DNA from: Lichenibacterium dinghuense
Lineage (GTDB): Bacteria; Pseudomonadota; Alphaproteobacteria; Rhizobiales; Beijerinckiaceae
Direction: 5' to 3'
NCBI RefSeq assembly: GCF_021730615.1
Contig: NZ_JAJLMN010000001.1
Location: 5,671,501 to 5,735,500 of the forward strand
DNA length: 64,000 nt
Shown: in pieces, positions 9,342 to 17,315 of the stretch
Numbering within the stretch: position 1 is the first letter of the stretch
How the letters are laid out: the number at the start of each line of letters is the position of its first letter
Program-made: the position numbers and the translations under genes
The notes under the pieces: generated by a model
Told to the model about the DNA's origin: nothing
Seen by the model: the letters and a program-made list of their open reading frames with translations, nothing else
Database searches by the model: none

Positions 9342-10439
9342 CTACTGGCCGGTCCAGATCTTCTTGTAGGCGTCGCGGTAGCCGTTGTCGGGGTCGAAGA
9401 CGTTCCGCGGGCCGCCGTCGTAGGCGATGTTCTCGGCCGTCACGAGGTGGACCGGCGACACGTAGCCCGACCAGGGCTGGCCCGCGAAGGCGCGGTTGAG
9501 CTCGTCGACGAGCTGCCAGCCCTGCTCGGTCAGCGGCTCCGCCACGGTGGCGATCTGGTACTCCTTGGCGCGGATGCGCTGGAAGGCGGATTCGGAGCCG
9601 TCGCCGGCCGAGATGTTGTGCGGGGCCCCCGTGCCGTCCACGCCGGCGGCGGCGAGCGAGGCCGCCATGAAGTCGTAGTAGAGGTCGTTCACCGCGAGCG
9701 AGTAGGTCCACTTGGCGCCGAAGCGCTGCAGCAGCGAGGTGGTGAGCTGCGGCATGCGGGTCGAGGCCTCGGTCATGGGCGAATCCTCGAGGCTCAGCAC
9801 GGTGCAGCCGGGGCACTTCTTGATGTCGGCCTCCATCATGCGCGCCTTGCCGATGGCCATCTCGTAGTTGGAGTCGCCGAAGATCACGACGCCCGCCTTG
9901 CCGTTCGAATCCACGATGGCGAGGTCGGACGCCGTCTGGGCGACGTCGGAGATGCGGGTGTTGACGTTGGCGAACATGCCGGTCGCAGGGTCCGGCCCCG
10001 GCGCCACGGTGGCGTGCCAGCCCACGTAGGGGATGCCGGCGGCCTTCAGGGTCGCCAGCGCGGCGTTCTGCTCGACGGCGTCGAATCCGCCGAGCACGAT
10101 GCCGTCGGGCTTGAGCGCGATGGCCTGGTTCACCGCGGCCGTGCGGGCCGAGATGTCGCCGCGCCCGTCGAGGATGCGCAGCGTCCAGCCGATCGCCTTC
10201 GCGGCCTCGCCGACGCCGCGCGACACGCCCTCGGTGCCGCCGTTCCGGAGGTCGCCCGCGATGTAGATGATCGTCTTGCCCGGCGCGGCCTTGGGTCCGG
10301 TGGTGGGTCCGTCCCACTTGGTCACGCGCGCCGTGGCGGCCGCGACCCTCGCCTTGGCGTCGGCGAGCTCGTCGGCGCGCGCTCCCCCGGCGGCGAGGAG
10401 GGCCAGCGCGGCCGCGGCGCCCAGAAGCATCGATCTCAT
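9342..10439 (-). CDS. Sugar ABC transporter substrate-binding protein (idonate locus)
   Basis: A 365-residue periplasmic-binding protein with a signal peptide (cleaved near GARADEL). The mature protein has the type-I sugar-binding fold pattern: TIIYIAGDLRNGGTEGVSRG, LKPDGIVLGGFDAVEQN, GIPYVGWHAT and a DPDNGYRDAYKK C-terminus. It overlaps the permease gene by four bases (ATGA) and completes a three-component importer. The neighbours encode L-idonate 5-dehydrogenase and gluconate 5-dehydrogenase, so the ligand is probably a hexonate such as idonate, 5-ketogluconate or gluconate; this is inference from context. Confidence 0.85.
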   Translation of the reverse strand: MRSMLLGAAAALALLAAGGARADELADAKARVAAATARVTKWDGPTTGPKAAPGKTIIYIAGDLRNGGTEGVSRGVGEAAKAIGWTLRILDGRGDISARTAAVNQAIALKPDGIVLGGFDAVEQNAALATLKAAGIPYVGWHATVAPGPDPATGMFANVNTRISDVAQTASDLAIVDSNGKAGVVIFGDSNYEMAIGKARMMEADIKKCPGCTVLSLEDSPMTEASTRMPQLTTSLLQRFGAKWTYSLAVNDLYYDFMAASLAAAGVDGTGAPHNISAGDGSESAFQRIRAKEYQIATVAEPLTEQGWQLVDELNRAFAGQPWSGYVSPVHLVTAENIAYDGGPRNVFDPDNGYRDAYKKIWTGQ

Positions 10440-11524
10440 CGCGTTTCCTCCGTGGTGATCGGGGCCGTTGGGGCCCTCGATATGTCGAGCAGCGCGGCGC
10501 GGCCCATGGAGGCGCGGCGGCGCTGGGCATAGCCCGCGATGCCGATGGCGACGAGCAGCGTGGTGCCGTTGAAGAGGGGCTCCACCCAGAAGGAGCCGCC
10601 GATCTGCTGGATGCCGGAGATGCCGACCGCCAGGATGACGACGCCCACGACCGTGCCCCACACGTTGACGCGGCCCGGCTTGATGGTGGTCGATCCCAGG
10701 AAGGCGCCGACGAGCGCGGGCAGCAGGAACTCCAGCCCGACGCTGGCCTGCCCGATCCTGAGCTTGGCGGCGAGCAGCACGCCGGCGACGCCGGTGAGCG
10801 TGCCCGAGGCCACGAAGGCCAGCACCGTGAAGCGCGCGACCGGGATGCCGTTCAGCGCCGCGGCCTTGGGGTTCGCGCCGATGGCGTAGAGGTAGCGGCC
10901 GAGCGGCACGTGTTCGAGCACGAACCACATGGCCAGAGCCAGCCCGAGCACGTAGAAGCCCGTGATCGGCAGGCCGAACACGAAGGTGGAGTTCAGCGCC
11001 AGGAAGTCGCGCGGCAGAACGCCGATCACCTGCCGGCCGCCCGTGTGCCAGAGCGCCAGGGCGTAGAGCACCGTGCCGGTGCCGAGCGTCGCGATGAAGG
11101 CGTCGATGCGCGCCACCTCGACCAGGAGGCCGTTCAGCAGCCCCGTCGCGGCCGACAGGGCCACGACGATCAGCACCGCGGCCGGCCAGGGCAGGCCCGA
11201 GACGGTCTGCAGGCTGATGGCGAGCACGTGCCAGAGCACGATGCCGTAGCCCACCGTGAGGTCGATCTTGCCCGTCACCATCGGGATCATGGCGCCGAGC
11301 GACAGCAGCGCGATGATGGCCTTGTCGGACACGATCGACCGCAGGTTCAGCATCGTCGGGAAGGTGTCGGGCAGGGCCAGCGAGAAGCCCAGGATGAGCA
11401 GGAGGGTCAGGATCGGCAGGCCGTAGACCGGGAGCAGGCGCATGGCCCGCTCGCGCGGGCGCGCGGCCCTGAGTTCGGGACGCGTGGGCTCCAGGGCGTC
11501 GGAGCGGATGGAGTTGGTGGCCAT
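10436..11524 (-). CDS. Sugar ABC transporter permease (idonate locus)
   Basis: A 362-residue RbsC/XylH-type permease with about nine or ten hydrophobic segments. Visible family marks are TGKIDLTVGYG (normally GGIDLSVG), IDAFIATLGT, and the cytoplasmic GRYLYAIGANPKAAALNGI loop that contacts the ATPase. An unusually long, Arg-rich cytoplasmic N-terminus of about 28 residues precedes the first membrane segment. It lies 21 bp after the ATPase gene and overlaps the binding-protein gene, so the three are one transcription unit. Confidence 0.88.
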   Translation of the reverse strand: MATNSIRSDALEPTRPELRAARPRERAMRLLPVYGLPILTLLLILGFSLALPDTFPTMLNLRSIVSDKAIIALLSLGAMIPMVTGKIDLTVGYGIVLWHVLAISLQTVSGLPWPAAVLIVVALSAATGLLNGLLVEVARIDAFIATLGTGTVLYALALWHTGGRQVIGVLPRDFLALNSTFVFGLPITGFYVLGLALAMWFVLEHVPLGRYLYAIGANPKAAALNGIPVARFTVLAFVASGTLTGVAGVLLAAKLRIGQASVGLEFLLPALVGAFLGSTTIKPGRVNVWGTVVGVVILAVGISGIQQIGGSFWVEPLFNGTTLLVAIGIAGYAQRRRASMGRAALLDISRAPTAPITTEETR

Positions 11525-11545
11525 GGGCTGTCCTCGCTCGAAGGC

Positions 11546-13072
11546 TCAGGCGGCGGGCAGGACGGACGAGTGGAGGCCCGCCTCCGACGCCGAGGCGGCC
11601 GTGATGACGCCCCCCGTCGTCAGCGCGTCGCCGACGAGCTCCGCGACGATGCGGCCGCGGTTGAAGACGAGGGCGCGGTGGCAGATGTGGGCCACCTCCT
11701 CGAAATCCGTCGAGACCACGACGACGGCGAGCCCACCTCCGAGCGCGCGGCCGATCAGGCGGTAGATGTCGGCCTTGGCGCCGATGTCGACGCCGGCCGT
11801 CGGGTCCTCGGCGACCAGCAGCCGGCGCCCCGTCGCCAGCCATCGGGCCACCACGACCTTCTGCTGGTTGCCGCCGGACAGGCCCTCGATGGCCAGGCCG
11901 GGGTCGTTGGGCCGGAGGCCGACGCGCGCGCCGAGATCGGCCGCCCGCGCCGCCTCGCGGGCCGGCGCCATCGGGGCGAACAGGCCCCGCCCCGCCGCCC
12001 CGGGGTTGATGAAGCAGTTCTCCCGGACCGACAGCGACGGGCAGAGTGACTCCTCCATCCGGTCCCGCGCCATCAGCCCAAGGCCCGACCGCATGGCCGC
12101 GATGGGCGAGGACAGGTCCGGCTCCGCCCCGTCGAGCAGCACGCGGCCGCTGTGCGGGACCGCGCCGAACAGCGCGCGCCCGACCTCCTCCTGCCCGGCG
12201 CCGCGCAGCCCCACGAGGCCGAGCAGCTCGCCCTGCCTGACCTCGAACGAGACCGGGCCGGCCGAGGGCGTCCGCAGGTCCGTGACCGAGGCCCGCACGG
12301 GGCCGGGCGCGAGATCGGCCTTGCGGAACAGCTCGAGGTCGGAGCGGCCCACGATGAGGCTGACGAGTTCGGCGGGAGTCGTGTCGGCGACCGGCTTCTC
12401 GCCGACCTTGAGCCCGTCCCGCATCACGGCGACGCGGTCGGCGATGCGGAACACCTCGTCGAGCCGGTGCGACACGTAGATCATGCCGACGCCGCGCGCT
12501 TTCAGCCGGCGCACGGCCGCGAACAGCCGCTCCACCTCGTCGGCCGGCAGGCTCGCCGTGGGCTCGTCGAGCACGAGGTAGTCGCAGTCCACCATCAGGG
12601 CCCGGGCGATGGCGACGAGCGACTTCTCGGTCCGGCTGAGGCTCGCGACGCGGCTCTCGGGATCGAAGGTGCAGCCCACGAGGGCGAGCGCGTCGCGGGC
12701 CCGCTCGGCCGCGCCGCGCCAGTCGATCCCGAGGCGGCGCCGGCCGCCCTGTGCGAAGCCCCCCGCGAGGCCGATGTTCTCGGCCACCGTCATCCATTCG
12801 ACGAGGCCGAGGTCCTGGTGGATGAAGGCCACGGGCGAGCGGCCCCCCCCGCGCACCTGATGGCGATAGGGCGCGCCGTCGATCAGCACCTGCCCGCGGT
12901 CGGGCCGGAACAGGCCGCCCAGCACCTTGATGAGGGTCGACTTGCCGGCCCCGTTCTCGCCGAGCAGGGCCACAACCTCGCCCCGCCGGATGTCGAGCGA
13001 GACGCCCTTCAGGGCGCGCGTGGCGCCAAACGTCTTGACGACGTCGTCGAACCTGAGAACGCCTTCCGGCAT
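11546..13072 (-). CDS. Sugar ABC transporter ATP-binding protein, two nucleotide-binding domains (idonate locus)
   Basis: A 508-residue RbsA/MglA-type ATPase containing two ABC modules. The first has Walker [15 protein letters not shown], a degenerate signature (SLSRTEKS) and Walker B YLVLDEPTAS; the second has the signature [15 protein letters not shown] and LVAEDPTAGVD but a degenerate Walker A, the normal asymmetry of this subfamily. Start at 13072 was chosen for its GGGAGGGAC ribosome-binding site and because homology starts there. First gene of the importer operon; a GntR/IdnR-type operator sits 47 bp upstream. Confidence 0.9.
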   Translation of the reverse strand: MPEGVLRFDDVVKTFGATRALKGVSLDIRRGEVVALLGENGAGKSTLIKVLGGLFRPDRGQVLIDGAPYRHQVRGGGRSPVAFIHQDLGLVEWMTVAENIGLAGGFAQGGRRRLGIDWRGAAERARDALALVGCTFDPESRVASLSRTEKSLVAIARALMVDCDYLVLDEPTASLPADEVERLFAAVRRLKARGVGMIYVSHRLDEVFRIADRVAVMRDGLKVGEKPVADTTPAELVSLIVGRSDLELFRKADLAPGPVRASVTDLRTPSAGPVSFEVRQGELLGLVGLRGAGQEEVGRALFGAVPHSGRVLLDGAEPDLSSPIAAMRSGLGLMARDRMEESLCPSLSVRENCFINPGAAGRGLFAPMAPAREAARAADLGARVGLRPNDPGLAIEGLSGGNQQKVVVARWLATGRRLLVAEDPTAGVDIGAKADIYRLIGRALGGGLAVVVVSTDFEEVAHICHRALVFNRGRIVAELVGDALTTGGVITAASASEAGLHSSVLPAA

Positions 13073-13118
13073 CCCGTCCCTCCCCGCGGGCGGCGGGCTG
13101 GCGCCGCCGTCCGGCGAA

Positions 13119-13130
13119 GTTAGCGATAAC
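13119..13130. promoter_or_regulatory. Putative GntR/IdnR-type operator GTTA-N4-TAAC
   Basis: The 12-mer GTTAGCGATAAC is a perfect 4+4 palindrome with a 4-bp centre, flanked by A on both sides. E. coli GntR and IdnR (LacI family) bind ATGTTA-N4-TAACAT. It lies 47-58 bp upstream of the importer ATPase start in an otherwise featureless 303-bp gap (13073-13375), the place expected for an operator of the LacI regulator encoded at 8114-9184. Confidence 0.6.
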
Positions 13131-13375
13131 AGGCCGGCCCGCGTCAAGGGCCCGGTCGGGCTTCGCCGTCAGGCTTCCGCGCCCGGAGCGCAGGCCCGGG
13201 GCTGCCTCCGCGCCGATGCGGTCGCGACAGGCGCGCTTCGGGGCCGAGCGGGCCACCGGGTCCAGGCAAAGCTACCAGTCCGCGCCGTCGAGGGGGCACG
13301 CCGGAGCGCATCCCGGCGAGGTTGGCAGATGGGTGGGAATCGCCCCCGTCGGCGAGGCGGAGGGGTGCGGACGCG

Positions 13376-14137
13376 CTACAGGCAGGAGGTGATGCCGCCA
13401 TCGACGTAGAGCATGTGGCCGTTGACGAAGCTCGACGCGTCGGACGCCAGGAACACGGCCGCGCCGGCGAGTTCCCCCACGTCGCCCCAGCGCCCCATCG
13501 GCGTGCGGCCGGCGAGCCAGGCCGAGAAAGCGGGATCGTCGACCAGCGCCTGGTTCAGCTCGGTCTTGAAGTAGCCCGGTCCGATGCCGTTGCAGTTGAG
13601 GCCGTGGCGGCCCCAGTCGGTCGCCATGCCCTTGGTGAGCATCTTCACGGCTCCCTTGGTGGCCGTGTAGGGCGCGATGTTGGTGCGCGCGAGTTCGCTC
13701 TGCACCGAGCCGATGTTGATGATCTTGCCCGCCCCGCGCGGGATCATGCGCTTCGCGACCGCCTGCCCGACCAGGAACACGCTGCGCAGGTTCGTGGCGA
13801 CCAGCCGGTCCCAGGCGTCGTGCGGGAAGTCCTCCAGCGGCGTGCGGTGCTGCATGCCGGCGTTGTTGACCAGGATGGCGACGGGGCCGATCTCGCGCTC
13901 GATCCGGTCGACGCCCGCCTCGACCGCCGCGGGGTCGGTGACGTCGAACGCCACGGCGTGGACGCGGTGCCCCTCCGCCGCGAGGGCGGCGCGGCTGTCG
14001 TCCAGCCGGGCCGCGTCGCGCGCGTTCAGCACGATCTCGGCGCCGGCTTCGGCCAGCGCCCGGGCGAGGGCGAGCCCGATCCCCTTGCTGGAGCCGGTGA
14101 CGAGCGCGCGGCGCCCGCTCAGGTCGAAAAGCTTCAA
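13376..14137 (-). CDS. idnO: Gluconate 5-dehydrogenase (SDR family)
   Basis: A 253-residue short-chain dehydrogenase. NAD(P)-binding motif TGSSKGIG (residues 14-21), NNAG, catalytic Ser in NIGSVQSE, and YTATK with the catalytic Tyr and Lys. The fragments GMQHRTPLEDFP, ATDWGRHGLNCNGIGPGYF and NQALVDDPAFSAWL are characteristic of gluconate 5-dehydrogenase (5-keto-D-gluconate reductase), which reduces 5-ketogluconate to D-gluconate. It follows idnD by 36 bp, so both are likely co-transcribed as an idonate-to-gluconate pathway. Confidence 0.9.
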   Translation of the reverse strand: MKLFDLSGRRALVTGSSKGIGLALARALAEAGAEIVLNARDAARLDDSRAALAAEGHRVHAVAFDVTDPAAVEAGVDRIEREIGPVAILVNNAGMQHRTPLEDFPHDAWDRLVATNLRSVFLVGQAVAKRMIPRGAGKIINIGSVQSELARTNIAPYTATKGAVKMLTKGMATDWGRHGLNCNGIGPGYFKTELNQALVDDPAFSAWLAGRTPMGRWGDVGELAGAAVFLASDASSFVNGHMLYVDGGITSCL

Positions 14138-14173
14138 GGCGTCCTCCGCTTCATGGCTGCGCTCCCGGTCGGA

Positions 14174-15202
14174 TCAGAAGGCCAACTGGACCTTCATGGC
14201 GCGGCGCCGGTCCGAGGCGTGCTCGAAGGCCGCCACGGCGTCGGCGATGTCGTAGCGCCCGGTGAGCATGGGGGCGAGGTCGACCCTCTGGCGATCAATC
14301 AGCGCCACGGCCTGCGCGAACTCGTCGTGGAACCGGAACGAGCCGACCAGCGCCAGCTCCTTGGCCACGAGCACGTTCTGCGGCAGGGCGACGTCGCCGC
14401 CGAGCCCGAGCTGCACCACCGTGCCGCGGGGCTCCACGACGTCGAGACCGGAGCGCAGCGCCCGCTCGTTGCCCGAGCACTCGAACATGACGCCGAAGCG
14501 GCCCTTCTCGGCCGCCTCGGGTGCGAGGGTCGCCGGCTCGGCCGCGACGTTCACGGCCCGGTCGGCCCCGAGGCGGCGCACGATCTCCAGCGGCTCGTCG
14601 ACGACGTCGGTCGCCACCACCTCGGCGGCGCCCGCGAGGCGCGCCGCCGCCACCACCAGCGCGCCGATCGGGCCGCAGCCCGTCACGAGCACGCGGCGGC
14701 CCGGCAGCGCCCCGGCGCGCGACACGGCATGGAGCGCCACCGCGAAGGGCTCGGCGAGGGCGAGCTCGTCCGTGCCGGCCCGCGCGGCGGAGACGCACTG
14801 GACGGCGTCGCAGACGAGGCGCTCGCGGAAGCCCCCCTGGATGTGGGGCATCGGCATCGCGGAGCCGTAGAAGCGCATGTTGAGGCACTGGTTCGGCAGG
14901 CCGCGCAGGCAGAAGCGGCAGTGCCGGCACGGGCGGCTCGGGTTGACGGCGACGCGCATCCCGACGGCGAGGCCCGACACGCCGGGGCCGAGCTCGGCCA
15001 CCGTTCCGGCGATCTCGTGGCCGAGCACCATGGGCTCGCGCAGGCGCACCGCGCCGAAGCCGCCGTGGTTGTAGTAATGCAGGTCGGATCCGCAGATGCC
15101 GCCGCTGCCGATCCTCACCGCGACCTGCCCGGGCCCGACCGGCTCCGCTTCGCGCTCCTCGATCCGGAGGTCCTTGGCGGCGTGGATGACGATGGCACGC
15201 AT
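14174..15202 (-). CDS. idnD: L-idonate 5-dehydrogenase
   Basis: A 342-residue zinc-dependent medium-chain dehydrogenase. Catalytic zinc ligands in GGICGSDLHYYNHGG and GHEIAGTV, four-cysteine structural-zinc lobe CRHCRFCLRGLPNQC, and the nucleotide-binding motif VTGCGPIGALVVAAA. The CGSDLHYYNHGG block is diagnostic of L-idonate 5-dehydrogenase, which oxidises L-idonate to 5-ketogluconate. With IdnO it would yield D-gluconate. In E. coli idonate enters by the secondary permease IdnT; here an ABC importer replaces it. No gluconokinase gene is in view. Confidence 0.9.
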   Translation of the reverse strand: MRAIVIHAAKDLRIEEREAEPVGPGQVAVRIGSGGICGSDLHYYNHGGFGAVRLREPMVLGHEIAGTVAELGPGVSGLAVGMRVAVNPSRPCRHCRFCLRGLPNQCLNMRFYGSAMPMPHIQGGFRERLVCDAVQCVSAARAGTDELALAEPFAVALHAVSRAGALPGRRVLVTGCGPIGALVVAAARLAGAAEVVATDVVDEPLEIVRRLGADRAVNVAAEPATLAPEAAEKGRFGVMFECSGNERALRSGLDVVEPRGTVVQLGLGGDVALPQNVLVAKELALVGSFRFHDEFAQAVALIDRQRVDLAPMLTGRYDIADAVAAFEHASDRRRAMKVQLAF

Positions 15203-15329
15203 GGATTCTCCCTCAGGTCGCGGGCTTCAGCAGGGGAGCGGCCGGCGAACTGCGCCGCGCGGTTGTCGCGGACCCGCCGGCCCCTGGCGCGGCGCGTCTC
15301 GACCGTGCCGCTGCCGTGGCGAGGCTGCA

Positions 15330-15788
15330 TTACCACGTTGTCCGACACCGCGCAGTGAGCATCAGTGCGGGGCCTTCGAGGAAGAGGTCGAGGCCGGCAC
15401 CGGTGACGCCGCGGCGATCGACCAGGATCTCGACACGGCGATGGTCGATGCCGGGCGGCGTGCCCTCGTCCGAACAGACGACCTCGACGTCGAGATGGGC
15501 CGCGCGCTCGACCACGGCGGCGCCGATCTGACCGAAGCCGACGATCTCCAACCTGCGACCCGCGAAACGTCGGACCAGCTCGAAGGACCCGTCCGCAGCG
15601 GCGCCACGGGTCAACGCGATGGCCGTGTCGGCCGTGCACGCGACCAGCGCGACCGACTCTGCCGGCCCGATTGGATGTGGATCACCGGGCGAGGCACAAG
15701 CTGTGAGCAGGCGTCCCTCAGGCGCGATCCTGCCGCAGCAAACCGACGAGCGGCAGCTCCAGCACCGTCGCACGACCCTGGAAACCAT
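15330..15788 (-). pseudogene. Decayed D-2-hydroxyacid dehydrogenase (2-ketogluconate-reductase-like)
   Basis: The frame contains ADTAIALTRGAA, then FELVRRFAGRRLEIVGFGQI followed by GAAVVERA, which is the GxGxxG NAD-binding block of the D-2-hydroxyacid dehydrogenase family, and close to its end GAGLDLFLEGPAL, equivalent to the family's AGLDVFE-EP. About a hundred residues that should separate these two parts, including the catalytic Arg and Glu region, are missing, and the N-terminal domain is unrecognisable or out of frame. The gene is therefore an internally deleted remnant. Its position next to idnD suggests a former 2-ketogluconate reductase, since those enzymes belong to this family. Confidence 0.6.
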
Positions 15789-16457
15789 GGCCGGCAGCGG
15801 CCACGAGCCGACGGGCGCTCTTCCCGATGCGGCCGGAGCCCGGCCGGGTACGGCGGCACACCCGATCGAACCGAACCACCTTGACGGATGTGATCCCGAT
15901 TCAGCTCGAAAGGCTGCCCCCCGTCATCGCTCGAGAGGCAGCTTTGCCCTCGCGATGCGGCGATCTGTGGCGACATCGGCGCGAGCCGTTCTGTCCCTGA
16001 GATTAGCTGTCGGGGATTTTGACCTTGGGCCCGCGCTCGGCGGCAGCGATGCGTCTGCGGTCGATGCGGCGGACAAGTCAAAGCGAGCGCCCGACGGGAC
16101 GCGCCTGCTCCGCCCAGCCTGACTACCTCGGATCCGATTGCATCCAATCCACGGCCCAGCAGACCCGACGACGCAGCTTTGACGCTCAGTCGATCCTCGG
16201 ATCGCAGACCCGTCATACAACTTATGCGTACACCAGGATTTTAAATCCACTATATGTTTAAAATTCTCATTTTTGGCGTATCATCGCCCAGCGGAGGTTG
16301 TGCGTCGACCACAAAGAGTGCGTTTTGCCGTGAAGCATCGTCGACGCGCGAGTTCACTGCGAGAAAGCAATGCAAGCGAGACACAACCGCCGGCTCGACC
16401 GATGTCAAGGCAGTCGTTCGGTCTCAGCCTCGCGTGAACTGAACCTCTGATCCTGCG
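15789..16457. other. Non-coding stretch, AT-richer toward the TetR gene
   Basis: About 670 bp with no credible gene. Up to roughly 16150 it is GC-rich and may hold more of the decayed dehydrogenase. From about 16200 to 16460 base composition drops sharply, with AT-rich runs such as 16240-16275, unlike the surrounding sequence; this is probably the promoter region of the TetR gene and marks a transferred segment. Confidence 0.5.
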
Positions 16458-17234
16458 ATGCCTGAACCAAATTTTCGATCGGTCGGAATCCGTCATGGTC
16501 TCGATGACGCATCCGAGATCGGTAGATTGACAGACGTCTTGTCCGGGCCACTCGGCGACGTGGCCATCCGCAATTTTCGGGTCAGGCCGAGACAGGCCCG
16601 GTCGATCGAGAGCGTCGAGCGCATCCTTTCGACTGCCGCGAGGATGACGTTTCGCCAGAGAAACTTCGACGGCATCAGCATCGAAAAGGTGGCGAATGAA
16701 GCTGGAGTGACACCACAGGCGGCCTATCGATACTTCAAAGATCCCGATGAACTGATCAGAACGAGCCTTCGCTGCTTCGTGATCCGCCAACACGAGCGGG
16801 TCGTCATGCTGTTATCCGGTCGCGACATACCGGAGTTGACTGCGCTGGCGAGGGTGGTCGCGGACATCGTGCTGAAAGCCTGCGAAAGTTTCATGGACTT
16901 TCCCGACCACGTTCGCGAGAGCATCCTACAGGAGTACCGCCAGGTCGGATACGACGCCTCTGCCAAGATCTCCGGCCTGATCTGCAAGGACGTGGGCGCG
17001 TCCGACGTCCGTCGTTCGCTCGACGGCGTGAAGATGTCGCTGGCCTACACGGCGATCACTGCTGTGGCGACGTCGCTCTTTTCGCAGCGGATCCCTCCAC
17101 TGCGGGAAAGCAAGATCGAGGATATCCTTGCGGCTGTGTTTCTGAGCGTGCTGCAGAGCAGCGGCAGCCCATTCGAGGCGCTTCGTGAGCCGGACTGCGA
17201 GTTCGACCAGCGCGGCGCGGATGACGTCCTCTGA
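16458..17234 (+). CDS. TetR-family transcriptional regulator
   Basis: A 258-residue protein with an unusually long N-terminal extension (about 48 residues) before the TetR helix-turn-helix, visible as ILSTAARMTFRQRNFDGISI, then EKVANEAGVTPQAAYRYFKD. The C-terminal ligand/dimer domain has no recognisable subfamily signature. Codon use and base composition are noticeably less GC-rich than the neighbours, suggesting acquisition by transfer. No linked target gene is evident: upstream is decayed sequence and downstream is the convergent mntH. An in-frame ATG nearer the HTH is not obvious, so the start is uncertain. Confidence 0.8.
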   Translation: MPEPNFRSVGIRHGLDDASEIGRLTDVLSGPLGDVAIRNFRVRPRQARSIESVERILSTAARMTFRQRNFDGISIEKVANEAGVTPQAAYRYFKDPDELIRTSLRCFVIRQHERVVMLLSGRDIPELTALARVVADIVLKACESFMDFPDHVRESILQEYRQVGYDASAKISGLICKDVGASDVRRSLDGVKMSLAYTAITAVATSLFSQRIPPLRESKIEDILAAVFLSVLQSSGSPFEALREPDCEFDQRGADDVL

Positions 17235-17315
17235 TCGCGGACGCGTACCGGGACGTCGCCGTCATTCCCGCTGAACGCTCCCTTCGCATCGCCATCCACG
17301 GCCTGCGCGGGCGGC

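Noticed and set aside
9342-13256. A 1304-codon minus-strand frame as one giant protein.
   Set aside because: Only its end (9342-10439) is real, the binding protein with a signal peptide; the rest is an out-of-frame reading of the permease and ATPase genes.
13144-13401. Possible small gene on the minus strand between the importer and idnO.
   Set aside because: Low-complexity Pro/Arg/Gly translation overlapping the idnO 3' end; more likely part of the control region.
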